Positions 8,302 through 16,587 are shown, counted from the stretch's first letter. The stretch: DNA of 64,000 nt from Actinomyces sp. oral taxon 414 (GCF_001278845.1 NZ_CP012590.1:1860001-1924000); one strand, 5' to 3'. Notes: generated by a model from the sequence alone, not told the origin. A program made the numbers and translations.

Positions 8302-9327
8302 GTGCACCAGCGCATCACCCTGTCCGACATCGCCGATCAGGCGGGCGTCTCGACAGCCACTGTCTCGCGCGTCCTCAACGGCAAGTCCGTTGTCGCCGAG
8401 GTCACGCGCAGGCAGGTGCTCGTGGCCCTCGACCTGCTGGGCTACGAGCGGCCGGAGACGCTGCGCCAGGTCTCCAAGGGCCTGGTCGGCCTGGTCATCC
8501 CCGAGTTGAGCAACCCGATCTTCCCCATGTTCGCCCAGGAGATCGAGCAGCTCCTGGCGTCCAGCGGGCACACCCCCCTGCTGTGCACCCAGACCCCGGG
8601 GGGCACGAGCGAGGACGAGTACATCGAGATGCTCATCGAGCGGGGCGTGGCCGGCATCATCTTCGTCTCCGGCCGTCACGCCGACACCTCCGGCGACGTC
8701 ACCCGCTACCAGCGGTTGCGCGAGCGCGGCGTGCCGCTGGTGACGATCAACGGCAACGCCCCCACGATCAGGGCCGCCGCCTTCGCCACCGACGACCGCG
8801 CCGCGGCGCGCATCGCCGTCGAGCACCTCATCAGCCTGGGCCACCGCCGCATCGGACTGGCCATCGGCCCGATGCGGATGGTGCCCGCCCAGCGCAAGCG
8901 CTCCGGCTACGAGGAGGCGATGCGCTCCGGACTGCCGGACGAGCCGCTGCGCGTGGTCGAGACCCTCTACACCTACGAGGGCGGGGCGAACGCGGCGCAG
9001 CTCCTCCTGCCGCAGGGCTGCACGGGCATCGTGTGCGGCTCCGACATTATGGCGCTCGGCGTCATCCAGGGGGTGCGCTCGGGCGGTCTGAGAGTCCCGG
9101 AGGACGTGTCCGTCATCGGCTACGACGACTCCCCCCTCATCCCCATGACGGACCCGCCCCTGACCACGGTGCGCCAGCCGGTGACCGCCATCGCCCGGGC
9201 CGCCGTGACCACCCTGCTCGCCGGGATCGCCGGGAGCCAGACCCCCGACACCGAGATGCTCTTCGCCCCCGACCTCATCGTCCGAGGCTCGACGGCCCCG
9301 GCCCCCGACTTGCAGCGGTGCGCCTGA
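8302..9327 (+). CDS. LacI-family transcriptional regulator of the maltose locus
   Basis: LacI-family regulator of 341 residues. The N-terminal helix-turn-helix reads LSDIADQAGVSTATVSRVLNG, followed by a hinge and a periplasmic-binding-protein-like effector domain (from about residue 60) ending in the usual VIGYDDSP and TTVRQP blocks. The GTG at 8302 follows AGGAG. A TAGGAT box at 8266-8271 may give it its own promoter in addition to read-through from the mal operon. Its position suggests it senses a maltodextrin and controls the promoter at 2342-2384, as MalR does in Streptomyces; this is inference from context. Confidence 0.88.
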   Translation: MHQRITLSDIADQAGVSTATVSRVLNGKSVVAEVTRRQVLVALDLLGYERPETLRQVSKGLVGLVIPELSNPIFPMFAQEIEQLLASSGHTPLLCTQTPGGTSEDEYIEMLIERGVAGIIFVSGRHADTSGDVTRYQRLRERGVPLVTINGNAPTIRAAAFATDDRAAARIAVEHLISLGHRRIGLAIGPMRMVPAQRKRSGYEEAMRSGLPDEPLRVVETLYTYEGGANAAQLLLPQGCTGIVCGSDIMALGVIQGVRSGGLRVPEDVSVIGYDDSPLIPMTDPPLTTVRQPVTAIARAAVTTLLAGIAGSQTPDTEMLFAPDLIVRGSTAPAPDLQRCA

Positions 9328-9353
9328 GCCGTCCCGGGCGATCCGAGCCCGGC

Positions 9354-10661
9354 TCAGCGCGACCAGGTGCGGGCCAGGCGGCGCCCCATGTCCTCGACCC
9401 GCCCGGCCACGCCCCGGGCCCCTCCCCGGTCCCAGGCGCCGCCCGCCCCGCCCGCCCCCTCCAGGGCGTAGACGCCGGCGATCCCGGCCCCGGCGAACTC
9501 GGCGCGCGGCGCCGCGGCGCGCCCGGCCACGAGGACCGCGGGCAGGGCCAGATCGGTCGCCGCCGAGCCGACGACGGCGGTCAGGCCGTCGGCCGGGACG
9601 TCGTAGACCTCGCCGGCCGTGGTGATAATGAGTTCGGCGCGGCGGGCCGCGGCGGCCAGGCCCACCAGCCGGGCCATGAGCCGGGGCCCCGGCAGGGCCC
9701 GGGCGCCCAGGGCGCGCAGGACCAGGGCGGCGCCCCCGGCGGCGCCGGTGCCGCGGGCCGTGACCGACAGTGCGGGCCCGGTCCTCTCCGGCGTCCCCGG
9801 CGGCGCCGAGTCCGAGAGCATGGGCAGGGCCCCGACCCGGGGCGCGGCCAGCTCCACCAGGATCCGGCGGGCCCGGGCGCAGGCCCGCCGGTCGAGGTCC
9901 TGGACCTGCCCGGCGCCGAGGTTGCTCAGGGCGGCCAGGGCCCGTCCGGCGCCGTTCATGCCCCCCAGGGGGGCGTCGTCGGCCAGGGCCAGGACGAGCT
10001 CGCGCCCGGCCATGAGCCCGGGCGCGGAGCGCGGGCCGCCCAGGCCGTCCAGGAGCCCGGCCCCGCCGTCGTGGACGGCGCCGCGGGCCAGTCCCGCAAT
10101 GAGTACGTCGTGGGCGCTGGTGGCTTCCAGGGCGGCGGCCAGGACCTCCCCCAGTCCCCGGGTGGTGCCCTCACGGGCCTCGCGGCCGGCCAGGGCGCGG
10201 TCGGCGGGCGGGGCCGTCAGACGCGCGGCGTCGAGGAACCAGGTCGCGCTCCGGGGGCGGCGACTCCCGGCGGGCCGTCCCGCCCGCCCGGGGGCGGCCC
10301 CCGGAGACGGCGCGGCCCGGGCCGCGGCCCCCTCCGGACCCTCCTCCGGGTCCGCCGTCTCCCGGGCCGCCGTCTCCGGGAGCGCCAGGCGGACCAGGTC
10401 GACCTCGCGGATATCTCCCAGGGGGCCGGCCCCGTGCAGGACGGTGCGCGAGTGCACTCGTGCCGCGGGCAGGACCAGGGCGCTACCGGGCCCGCCGTCG
10501 GGCACGGGCAGGACGGTGAGCTCGTCGTCGGGCCGGGCGGCGAGCCACCCGCTGCGCAGCGCGGCGGCCGCGGCGTCGGCGCTCAGGCCGGCGTCTGCCG
10601 AGACGAGCGGGACTCCCCCGGGCTCGGGGCGCATGCCGCCCGCGGCCAGCAGGACCCTCAC
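9354..10661 (-). CDS. Glycerate kinase family protein (divergent)
   Basis: The 435-residue protein matches the class I glycerate kinase (GlxK) fold. The N-terminus carries ADAAAAALRSGW followed by LTVLPVPDGGPGS, corresponding to the family's SAAEAAEAI..G and LLPVADGGEGT. Near the C-terminus GTGAAGGAALVLRALGA and the following IITTAGEVYD match the GAAGG and ITGEG blocks. The family's DSFKGS start is replaced and there is an Ala/Pro-rich insertion around residues 105-150. The ITGEG block is altered to ITTAGE, so catalytic activity is uncertain. It starts 6 bp after the M20 peptidase stop and is likely co-transcribed with it. Product name is confident at family level only. Confidence 0.65.
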   Translation of the reverse strand: MRVLLAAGGMRPEPGGVPLVSADAGLSADAAAAALRSGWLAARPDDELTVLPVPDGGPGSALVLPAARVHSRTVLHGAGPLGDIREVDLVRLALPETAARETADPEEGPEGAAARAAPSPGAAPGRAGRPAGSRRPRSATWFLDAARLTAPPADRALAGREAREGTTRGLGEVLAAALEATSAHDVLIAGLARGAVHDGGAGLLDGLGGPRSAPGLMAGRELVLALADDAPLGGMNGAGRALAALSNLGAGQVQDLDRRACARARRILVELAAPRVGALPMLSDSAPPGTPERTGPALSVTARGTGAAGGAALVLRALGARALPGPRLMARLVGLAAAARRAELIITTAGEVYDVPADGLTAVVGSAATDLALPAVLVAGRAAAPRAEFAGAGIAGVYALEGAGGAGGAWDRGGARGVAGRVEDMGRRLARTWSR

Positions 10662-10667
10662 GGCGGT

Positions 10668-12083
10668 TCAGGCGGCGCCGGGCCCGCCGTCGCCGTCGGG
10701 CGCGAGGACGCCACCCAGACGGGCCAGCAGAAGGGCCTCGGCCGTCACGATCCGCTCCAGGTCGCCCAGGTGCATGGACTCGTCCTCGCTGTGAGCGCGC
10801 GTATCGGGGTCCTCGATGCCGGTGACGAGCACCTGCGCGTCGGGGAAGGTCTCCTGGAGGGTGGCGATGAAGGGGATGGAGCCGCCCTGGCCGATGTCGA
10901 CGCAGTCCCGGCCGAAGGCCGTCGTCAGGGCCCAGCGGGCGGCGCAGGCCGCCGGGCCATCCGAGGAGCCGTCGAAGGCGGGACCGGTCTCGCCGGGCGT
11001 CACGCTCACCCGGGCGCCGAAGGGGGCGTGCGCCTCCATGTGCGCCGTGAGGGCGGCCAGAGCGGAGGCGGGATCCTGGCCCGGGGCGATGCGCATGGAC
11101 AGGCGCGCCGTGCAGGAGGGGGCCAGCACATTGCCGGCCAGATTCAGGGGGGTGACGTCCATGCCGATGACCGTCAGGGTCGGCTTGGTCCACAGGCGCG
11201 CGGTCAGGTCGCCGGTGCCGATCAGCCCGACGCCGTCCAGGACGCCGGCGTCGGCGCGGAAGTCGGCCTCACGGTAGTCGGGGGAGTCCGCCCCCGCCCG
11301 GGACCAGCTCACCAGGCCGGGCACGGCCACGTCCCCGCGCTCGTCGTGCAGGGTGGCCACCAGGCGGCACATGGAGGTCACGGCGTCGAGCACCGGGCCC
11401 CCGTACTGGCCCGAGTGCAGAGCGTGGTCCAGGACGTCCAGGCGCACGTCGACCTGGACGACGCCGCGCAGGGACGTGGTCAGGGCCGGGACGCCGACCC
11501 TCCAGTTGGACGAGTCGGCGACGACGATGACGTCGGCGGCGAGCCGGTCGCGGTGGGCGGCCAGGAAGGCCTCGAAGGAGGGCGAGCCGACCTCCTCCTC
11601 GCCCTCGATGAAGACCGTCACCGAGCAGGGCGGCTCGCCGCCCCCGAGCCCGGTCAGGACGCGCAGGGCGTGGACGTGGGCGATGACCCCGGCCCCGTCG
11701 TCGGCGGCGCCCCTCCCGTAGAGGCGCTCGCCGCGGCGCTCGGCGGCGAAGGGGTCCGCCTGCGCCCATGCGCCCGGGTCGCCGACGGGCTGGACGTCGT
11801 GGTGGGCGTAGAGCAGGACGTGCGGGGAGCCGGCCGGTCCGTCGACGTGGGCGAGGACGGCGGGGCGGCCGGGGGCGCCGTCGGGCCCGGGCGCGGACAG
11901 GACCCGCGCCTCCAGGCCGGTCTGGCGCAGCAGGCCGGCCACGTGCTCGGCGGAGCGGGCGACCTGGGACTGGTCGTGGCTCGAGGCGGACACGGAGGGG
12001 ATGGCGACCAGGTCCACCAGATCGGAGACAATGGTCTCGAAGGAGCTGCGGACACGGCTGCGGACGGCGTCGACGGTGATCAT
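10668..12083 (-). CDS. M20-family metallopeptidase (dipeptidase)
   Basis: Cytoplasmic zinc peptidase of 471 residues, of the M20 dipeptidase/CNDP type. Metal ligands and catalytic residues are visible in order: LYAHHDVQP (His and Asp, near residue 95), GRGAADDGAG (bridging Asp), FIEGEEEVGS (catalytic and ligand Glu), VVADSS, and the C-terminal RAHSEDESM (His). A lid/dimerisation domain occupies about residues 205-330. It probably cleaves di- or tripeptides; specificity is unknown. The ATG at 12083 has a TACCCT box 7 nt upstream and no ribosome-binding site, so a leaderless transcript is likely. It is divergent from the DUF3043 gene. Confidence 0.87.
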   Translation of the reverse strand: MITVDAVRSRVRSSFETIVSDLVDLVAIPSVSASSHDQSQVARSAEHVAGLLRQTGLEARVLSAPGPDGAPGRPAVLAHVDGPAGSPHVLLYAHHDVQPVGDPGAWAQADPFAAERRGERLYGRGAADDGAGVIAHVHALRVLTGLGGGEPPCSVTVFIEGEEEVGSPSFEAFLAAHRDRLAADVIVVADSSNWRVGVPALTTSLRGVVQVDVRLDVLDHALHSGQYGGPVLDAVTSMCRLVATLHDERGDVAVPGLVSWSRAGADSPDYREADFRADAGVLDGVGLIGTGDLTARLWTKPTLTVIGMDVTPLNLAGNVLAPSCTARLSMRIAPGQDPASALAALTAHMEAHAPFGARVSVTPGETGPAFDGSSDGPAACAARWALTTAFGRDCVDIGQGGSIPFIATLQETFPDAQVLVTGIEDPDTRAHSEDESMHLGDLERIVTAEALLLARLGGVLAPDGDGGPGAA

Positions 12084-12090
12084 GGTTTGC

Positions 12091-12117
12091 AGGGTATCGC
12101 GGGTGAGCCGCTACCCT
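12091..12117. promoter_or_regulatory. Divergent pair of leaderless-type -10 boxes
   Basis: TACCCT occurs on the plus strand at 12112-12117, 6 nt before the GTG at 12124, and on the minus strand at 12091-12096, 7 nt before the ATG at 12083. The two -10 boxes are only 15 bp apart, so the promoters must overlap and RNA polymerase binding at one would exclude the other. Confidence 0.5.
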
Positions 12118-12123
12118 GGGCGG

Positions 12124-12738
12124 GTGAAGCTGTTCAAGAAGGACCGGGCGCCGTCCCAGGCCGAGGCGCCGGCCGAGCCCGTCAAGACCGTCGGCAAGGG
12201 GCGCGCGACCCCCAAGCGCAAGGACGCGCAGGCCCGCAGGCTCCACCCGATCGTCCCGACCGATCGCAAGGCCGCCAAGCGCGAGGCCCGCGCCAAGCGG
12301 GACGAGGCGTGGGAGCGTCAGCGCCAGGCGATGATCACCGGCGACGAGCGATATCTGCCCGCCCGGGACAAGGGCCCGATCAAGCGCTATATCCGCGACT
12401 ACGTCGACGCCCGCTACTCCATCGGCGAGCTCTTCATGCCCTCGATGATCCTGCTGCTGATCATCACCTTCGGGTCCTGGATGATCCGGGGCTCGCAGGC
12501 GGGCCCCAGTCTCTTCACCGTTTACATCATGGTGGCGCTCTACCTCCTGTTCTTCGCGGCGGTCTTCGACGCCCTGATCTGCTGGCGGCTCGTGCGGCGG
12601 CGCCTGTACGCCAAGTTCGGCGAGGCGAAGGTGCGCGGCGAGGGCATGATCGTCTGGTACATCTTCGCCCGCTGTATGAACCTGCGCCGGTGGCGCCAGC
12701 CGGCGCCGCAGGTCGCCCGCCGCGCCTACCCGCACTGA
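12124..12738 (+). CDS. DUF3043 membrane protein
   Basis: A 204-residue actinobacterial DUF3043 protein of unknown function. The first 100 residues are strongly basic and include KRKDAQARRLHPIVPTDRKA and the family block YLPARDKGPIKRYIRDYVDAR. Two membrane helices follow (about residues 105-122 and 135-160), then a basic C-terminus. The frame is open upstream to 12001, but the GTG at 12124 is chosen because the TACCCT box 6 nt upstream predicts a leaderless start and because the family begins at this point. It is divergent from the M20 peptidase gene. Confidence 0.85.
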   Translation: MKLFKKDRAPSQAEAPAEPVKTVGKGRATPKRKDAQARRLHPIVPTDRKAAKREARAKRDEAWERQRQAMITGDERYLPARDKGPIKRYIRDYVDARYSIGELFMPSMILLLIITFGSWMIRGSQAGPSLFTVYIMVALYLLFFAAVFDALICWRLVRRRLYAKFGEAKVRGEGMIVWYIFARCMNLRRWRQPAPQVARRAYPH

Positions 12739-12785
12739 CGGCCCGACGGCGCGACCGGCCCGACGACGGCGCGACCGGCCGCCCC

Positions 12786-12883
12786 CCGCACAGTGCGGAC
12801 ACGGGCGGCCCCCGCCCCGCGGGGCGGCCTCGCCCCGCGAGCCCGGGCACCGCTCGCCGTCTTCCGCACAGTGCGGACACGGG
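12786..12883 (+). repeat. Two copies of a 20-bp repeat with an internal palindrome
   Basis: CCGCACAGTGCGGACACGGG occurs at 12786-12805 and again at 12864-12883 in the gap between the DUF3043 and aldo/keto reductase genes. Each copy starts with the palindrome CCGCAC-A-GTGCGG. The centres are 78 bp apart. The copies could be operators for the downstream gene or small mobile repeats. Confidence 0.6.
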
Positions 12884-12928
12884 GCCGATACCGTTCCCCG
12901 CCGGGGTCCGGTCCCATAGGCTGACCGC

Positions 12929-13936
12929 ATGGTCGCTTATCGTCACCTCGGCAGCTCCGGACTGAAGATCACGGAAATCACCTACGGGAACTGGCTCACC
13001 CACGGCTCCCAGGTGGAGTCGGACACCGCCATCGAGTGCGTGCACACGGCGCTCGACTTGGGCATCACGAGTTTCGACACCGCCGACGTCTACGCCAATA
13101 CGGCGGCCGAGGAGGTCCTCGGCCGGGCCCTGGCCGGCCAGCGGCGGGAGGGGCTGGAGATCTTCACGAAGGTCTACTGGCCCATCGGGCCCGAGGGCCC
13201 CAACGACGTCGGCCTGTCGCGGAAGCACATTATGGAGGGCATCAACGGCTCGCTGCGGCGGCTCGGAGTCGACTATGTCGACCTCTACCAGGCGCACCGC
13301 TACGACTACGCCACGCCGCTGGAGGAGACCATGCAGGCCTTCGCCGACGTCGTGCGCGCCGGCAAGGCCCTGTACATCGGCGTCTCGGAGTGGACGGCTG
13401 ACCAGATCCGCGCCGGCCAGGAGCTCGCTGGGCAGATGGGTTTCCGCATTGTGTCCAACCAGCCCCAGTACTCCGCCCTGTGGCGCGTCATCGAGGAGAA
13501 GGTGGTGCCCGCCAGCCAGGAGCTCGGTCTGGGGCAGATCGTGTGGTCCCCCATGGCGGAGGGCGTGCTGTCCGGCAAGTACCTGCCCGGCGCGGAGCCG
13601 CCGGCCGGCTCGCGGGCCACGGACGAGAAGGGCGGGAAGCGGATGATCGCCCGCTGGATGAGGGACGAGGTGCTCACGGCGGTCCAGAGGCTGCGGCCGG
13701 TGGCCGAGCGGGTCGGGCTGTCCATGCCGCAGCTCGCCATCGCCTGGGTGCTGCAGAACCCGAACGTCTCGGCGGCCATTGTGGGGGCTTCGCGCCCGGA
13801 GCAGTTGGTGGAGAACGTCAAGGCCTCGGGTGTGGTCCTGGAGCCGGACGTGCTCGCCGCGATCGATGCGGCGCTGGAGGGCGTCATCGAGCGCGACCCG
13901 GCCCTGACCCGCTCCCCCGCGACCCGGCCCGCCTGA
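12929..13936 (+). CDS. Aldo/keto reductase (potassium-channel beta-subunit/YghZ-like)
   Basis: NADPH-dependent oxidoreductase of 335 residues with an AKR (TIM) barrel. The catalytic tetrad is visible: Asp and Tyr in DTADVYAN, Lys in IFTKV and His in YQAHRYD. The C-terminal cofactor-binding segment includes VGASRPEQLVENV. Its closest relatives by pattern are the voltage-gated K+ channel beta-subunit-like AKRs, whose substrates are small aldehydes; the true substrate is unknown. The ATG at 12929 has a TAGGCT box 6 nt upstream and no Shine-Dalgarno, so it is probably leaderless. Confidence 0.88.
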   Translation: MVAYRHLGSSGLKITEITYGNWLTHGSQVESDTAIECVHTALDLGITSFDTADVYANTAAEEVLGRALAGQRREGLEIFTKVYWPIGPEGPNDVGLSRKHIMEGINGSLRRLGVDYVDLYQAHRYDYATPLEETMQAFADVVRAGKALYIGVSEWTADQIRAGQELAGQMGFRIVSNQPQYSALWRVIEEKVVPASQELGLGQIVWSPMAEGVLSGKYLPGAEPPAGSRATDEKGGKRMIARWMRDEVLTAVQRLRPVAERVGLSMPQLAIAWVLQNPNVSAAIVGASRPEQLVENVKASGVVLEPDVLAAIDAALEGVIERDPALTRSPATRPA

Positions 13937-13970
13937 CCGGTCCGCGCCTGTCGGCTCGACCGCGGTCCCC

Positions 13971-14002
13971 GGACTGGGCGGCGCTCGGACTGGGCGGCGC
14001 TC
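13971..14002 (+). repeat. Tandem 16-bp duplication
   Basis: GGACTGGGCGGCGCTC occurs twice head to tail (13971-13986 and 13987-14002) in the short gap after the aldo/keto reductase gene. No other feature is seen in this gap. Confidence 0.6.
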
Positions 14003-14584
14003 GCCGGGGCCGGCCCGGGAATAAGGGGCCTGAGAACACCGAGAACCGCAGTCCGAAGACCCCCGGCCGCTCCGGTCACTGCAAACCGAATGACCTACCG
14101 CGTGCTGGGCGCAGCATCCGCCGTCCCCCGCACCACCGTGATCGTGTAATCGGCGTACGCGGTGCCGGCGAGAAGCGTCTCGACGTGCGACTTGATAATG
14201 GATTCCGCGCGGTTCTCGGCCTTGGTCAGCAGACCGTTGTTCACCGCGACCTGGGTGGCCCGCTTCTCCTCAGTCTCCTGGAATGCAGCGAAATCCTCCA
14301 CCTGAAGCTGGTTGAGGGCACTGGACGACTCGTCGTAGACCTTGATGCTCCCGGGCTCGATCTCGGTTCCGAGAACCTCGACGGGCGGAATTGCGATGGT
14401 GACCGTCCGGGCGGTCTCATCGATGCCGACCGAGATGGCGGTGAAGTCCTCGATTCCGGCCTCAACGGTGCCGGAGTATAGCAAATACGAAACAAGATAA
14501 ACCGCTGTTAATTCGGCTCACCTGTGGAGGTGGACGATCCCCGAGGGGCGCGCATTCCGGGTGGATTGGAATCGGATTGCGCGT

Positions 14585-14590
14585 TATAAT
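14585..14590 (+). promoter_or_regulatory. TATAAT -10 box of the IS630 transposase (leaderless)
   Basis: A consensus TATAAT lies 6 nt before the transposase ATG at 14597, so transcription should start at or next to the start codon. No convincing -35 hexamer at 17 bp is seen. The related copy at 847 has TATGAT in the same position. Confidence 0.55.
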
Positions 14591-14596
14591 AGTGGC

Positions 14597-15754
14597 ATGA
14601 GCGCGATTCAGCTGACCGATGACGAGCTGCGCATCCTCCAGGACCACAGGAAGGGTGCGCCGCACAAGCTCATGAGGCTCAAGTCCGAGGCGATCATTAT
14701 GCTGTCGATGGGGGCGAGCAAGAAGTTCGCCGCCGAGTTCGTGGAGCGATCCATCGAAACGATCAAGAGATGGGTCAGGCAGTGGAAAGAGTTCGGACTG
14801 GCATCCATCCGCACCGGACACGCCGGGAACGACAACGCCTCGAAACTCACTCGGGAGCAGGCGGAGGAGACCAAGGAGGCGCTTTCCCGGCCCCCGTCGG
14901 AGCAGGGCATCCCCGCCGATTTCTGGAATGTTCCCCGCCTGGCCGGTTGGATGCACGAGCATTTCAACGTCGAGTACAAGTCCAGATCCTCCTACCACCG
15001 CCGATTCCACATGGCGGAGCTGTCCTTCCACAAGCCCCTGGGCGTGGACCGGCACCGCGCCCCGGAGGCGGAGATCGAGGCCCGCATGGAGCAGATCGAC
15101 GCCGAGATCGCCGAGATCACGGGGCAGAAGCGGGACGGGAAGAAGGAGGACGGGCAGGAGGAGGACCAAGGACGGCGGGAGGCCGAGACGAACGACAAGA
15201 AGACGAACGACGAGAAGGCGAACGACGAGAAGAAGGTCCGTGAGGATGTCATAGTGGTGTCCGCCGACGAGGTGGGCATCGAACACGAGGCAGTTATTAG
15301 GCGGGCCTGGTGCAAAAGGTGCGCCAAGACCAAGATCAGGGTCGACCGGGAACGGCAGTCCCAGAAGTACATCGGGTTCCTCCACGAATCGGACGGGAGG
15401 GTGGATCTCATGCGACTGGATCGGTGCAATACCGACAACGTCTTGAAGGCCCTGACCGAACTCACCCTGAAGTACCCGGACAAGACGATCGTCGTGGTGT
15501 GGGACAACGCCGGCTGGCACAAGTCGAGCACATTGCTCGCGCAGACGGGGGAGGGAAAGCCCCTGGAACGCGTCCAGTTCATCAACCTGCCGCCCTACAG
15601 CCCCGATAAGAACCCCATAGAGAAAGTCTGGAACGAGGGCAAGAACTCCATCAGCAACAGGCAGAGGGCCTTCTTCGAGGACACCTGCGAAGCATTCGAA
15701 TCCTTCGTCACCTCAAAGAAATTCAAGTATCGACTCCTGAAGTCATCTCGTTGA
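14597..15754 (+). CDS. IS630-family transposase, complete
   Basis: A 385-residue DDE transposase. The N-terminal helix-turn-helix region (about residues 20-75) is followed by a winged region containing RPPSEQGIPADFWN. A charged low-complexity linker (about 170-215) has three near-repeats of the type NDEKKxNDEK. The catalytic domain shows the first Asp in VVSADEVGIEHE, the second in VVVWDNAGWHKS and the Glu in the family hallmark PPYSPDKNPIEKVW. The frame opens at a GTG at 14561, but the ATG at 14597 is chosen from the TATAAT box and from alignment with the other copy. All catalytic residues are present, so it may be active. Confidence 0.9.
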   Translation: MSAIQLTDDELRILQDHRKGAPHKLMRLKSEAIIMLSMGASKKFAAEFVERSIETIKRWVRQWKEFGLASIRTGHAGNDNASKLTREQAEETKEALSRPPSEQGIPADFWNVPRLAGWMHEHFNVEYKSRSSYHRRFHMAELSFHKPLGVDRHRAPEAEIEARMEQIDAEIAEITGQKRDGKKEDGQEEDQGRREAETNDKKTNDEKANDEKKVREDVIVVSADEVGIEHEAVIRRAWCKRCAKTKIRVDRERQSQKYIGFLHESDGRVDLMRLDRCNTDNVLKALTELTLKYPDKTIVVVWDNAGWHKSSTLLAQTGEGKPLERVQFINLPPYSPDKNPIEKVWNEGKNSISNRQRAFFEDTCEAFESFVTSKKFKYRLLKSSR

Positions 15755-16144
15755 ATTTTTGCTATAGGTGATGAGGAACGACTTCCCCGTGAAAGGAATG
15801 GGAATCCCCAGCAGTTTCTTATCGGCCTCGGTGAACTCGCCGACGTTGGTGAAATTGTACTCCTCGACGGTGAGTTCGGCTACCCCCGTGAAAGAACTGG
15901 CGATCGCGGAGGAGTCGATCGTCTGCTCGCCGTCGTCGAATAATCCCGGCAGTCCGGGCACAAGACGGCCGACGACGTCGTAGGCCCGCTGGGCGAGCAT
16001 TCCTCCCGCGACGCCGACCACGAGAATTACGATGACGAGCAGCTTCGCCGACCATCTGCGCGCCGAACGACGAGGCCTTTCCGCCACCCGCCTTCCGCGT
16101 TTCCGCTCCCTGCTCTTCTCGTCAGCCGTATCGTCATCCAGCAC

Positions 16145-16587
16145 GGGTCCTCCTCATATCCGGGCCGTCGGCGTCCCGCGCACCGCGCTGACGCCGTGAA
16201 GTCGTAGGGGGCCTCAGTCCGGCCACATCCGTCGGCGCCGTGGGGAAAGGCGCCGACGGGCGGAAGAATACACCTGCGGCGCCCTGACGGAGATGATGAG
16301 ACGGAACTCCAATCTTTGCAATCGTTTCAACCGGCCCCGGCCGTTTCTGCCGGTCAGCGCCTGTCGCACCCAGGGCGGTCGGGCACGGACGGTCGGGCGC
16401 GGGCGGGCCGGTTGCACGGAATCCTTTTCGCGAACGCGTAGGTTTCCAGTCGAACGCGCAGCTGGGAGGTACGCGTTCGACTGGAAACCTACGCGTTCGC
16501 GAGATCCGCGCCCCGCACCATGCCCCGCACGTTCGCGAGATCCGAGCGCCGCGCCGCCCCGAGCGCCTCATTCGGCAGCGGTTCCAA
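16145..16587. other. Intergenic region with long hairpin, no gene seen
   Basis: This gap between the start of the DUF4230 gene and the 3' end of the MFS gene has no credible coding sequence; open frames on both strands lack start signals and look like shadows of the inverted repeat. It contains the 31-bp perfect inverted repeat at 16428-16502. A direct repeat of about 15 bp, CGTTCGCGAGATCCG, first occurs at the right arm's end and recurs about 45 bp further on. Confidence 0.6.
16428..16502. repeat. 31-bp perfect inverted repeat with 13-nt loop
   Basis: The arms at 16428-16458 and 16472-16502 are exact reverse complements, separated by 13 nt. Each arm contains GCGTAGGTTTCCAGTCGAAC or its complement. 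There is no T tract after either arm, so it is not a standard terminator. It could be a small palindromic mobile repeat or a structured RNA. Confidence 0.8.

Larger units (their letters stand above)
14479..15764 (+). mobile_element. Complete IS630-family insertion sequence (1286 bp)
   Basis: The element is bounded by short terminal inverted repeats: TAGCAAATACGAAAC at the left and, read inward from the right end, TAGCAAAAATTCAAC. It is flanked by the TA target duplication at 14477-14478 and 15765-15766, as expected for IS630. It holds one complete transposase gene in the plus direction and sits inside a minus-strand DUF4230 gene. Intact ends, intact transposase and a clean target duplication suggest a fairly recent insertion. 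Confidence 0.9.
14095..16144 (-). pseudogene. DUF4230 membrane protein gene interrupted by an IS630 element
   Basis: The N-terminal piece (GTG at 16144 with GAGGAGG upstream) has a basic start, one membrane helix (about residues 34-55), and FDDGEQTIDSSAIASSFTGV. It runs through LTVEEYNFTNVGEF to GKSFLITY. The reading continues on the far side of the insertion as YSGTVEAGIEDFTAISVGID and ends at 14095. Joined at the TA (15765-15766 with 14477-14478) the two pieces restore ITYSGTVEAG in frame, the conserved core of DUF4230 proteins. The intact product would be about 250 residues, anchored in the membrane with an outside domain; its function is unknown. As it stands the gene yields only a truncated N-terminal protein ending in residues read from the IS. 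Confidence 0.88.

Noticed and set aside
8583..12965. 1460-codon plus-strand open frame
   Set aside because: It runs through genes on both strands with no start signal or recognisable domain, as expected of stop-poor GC-rich DNA.
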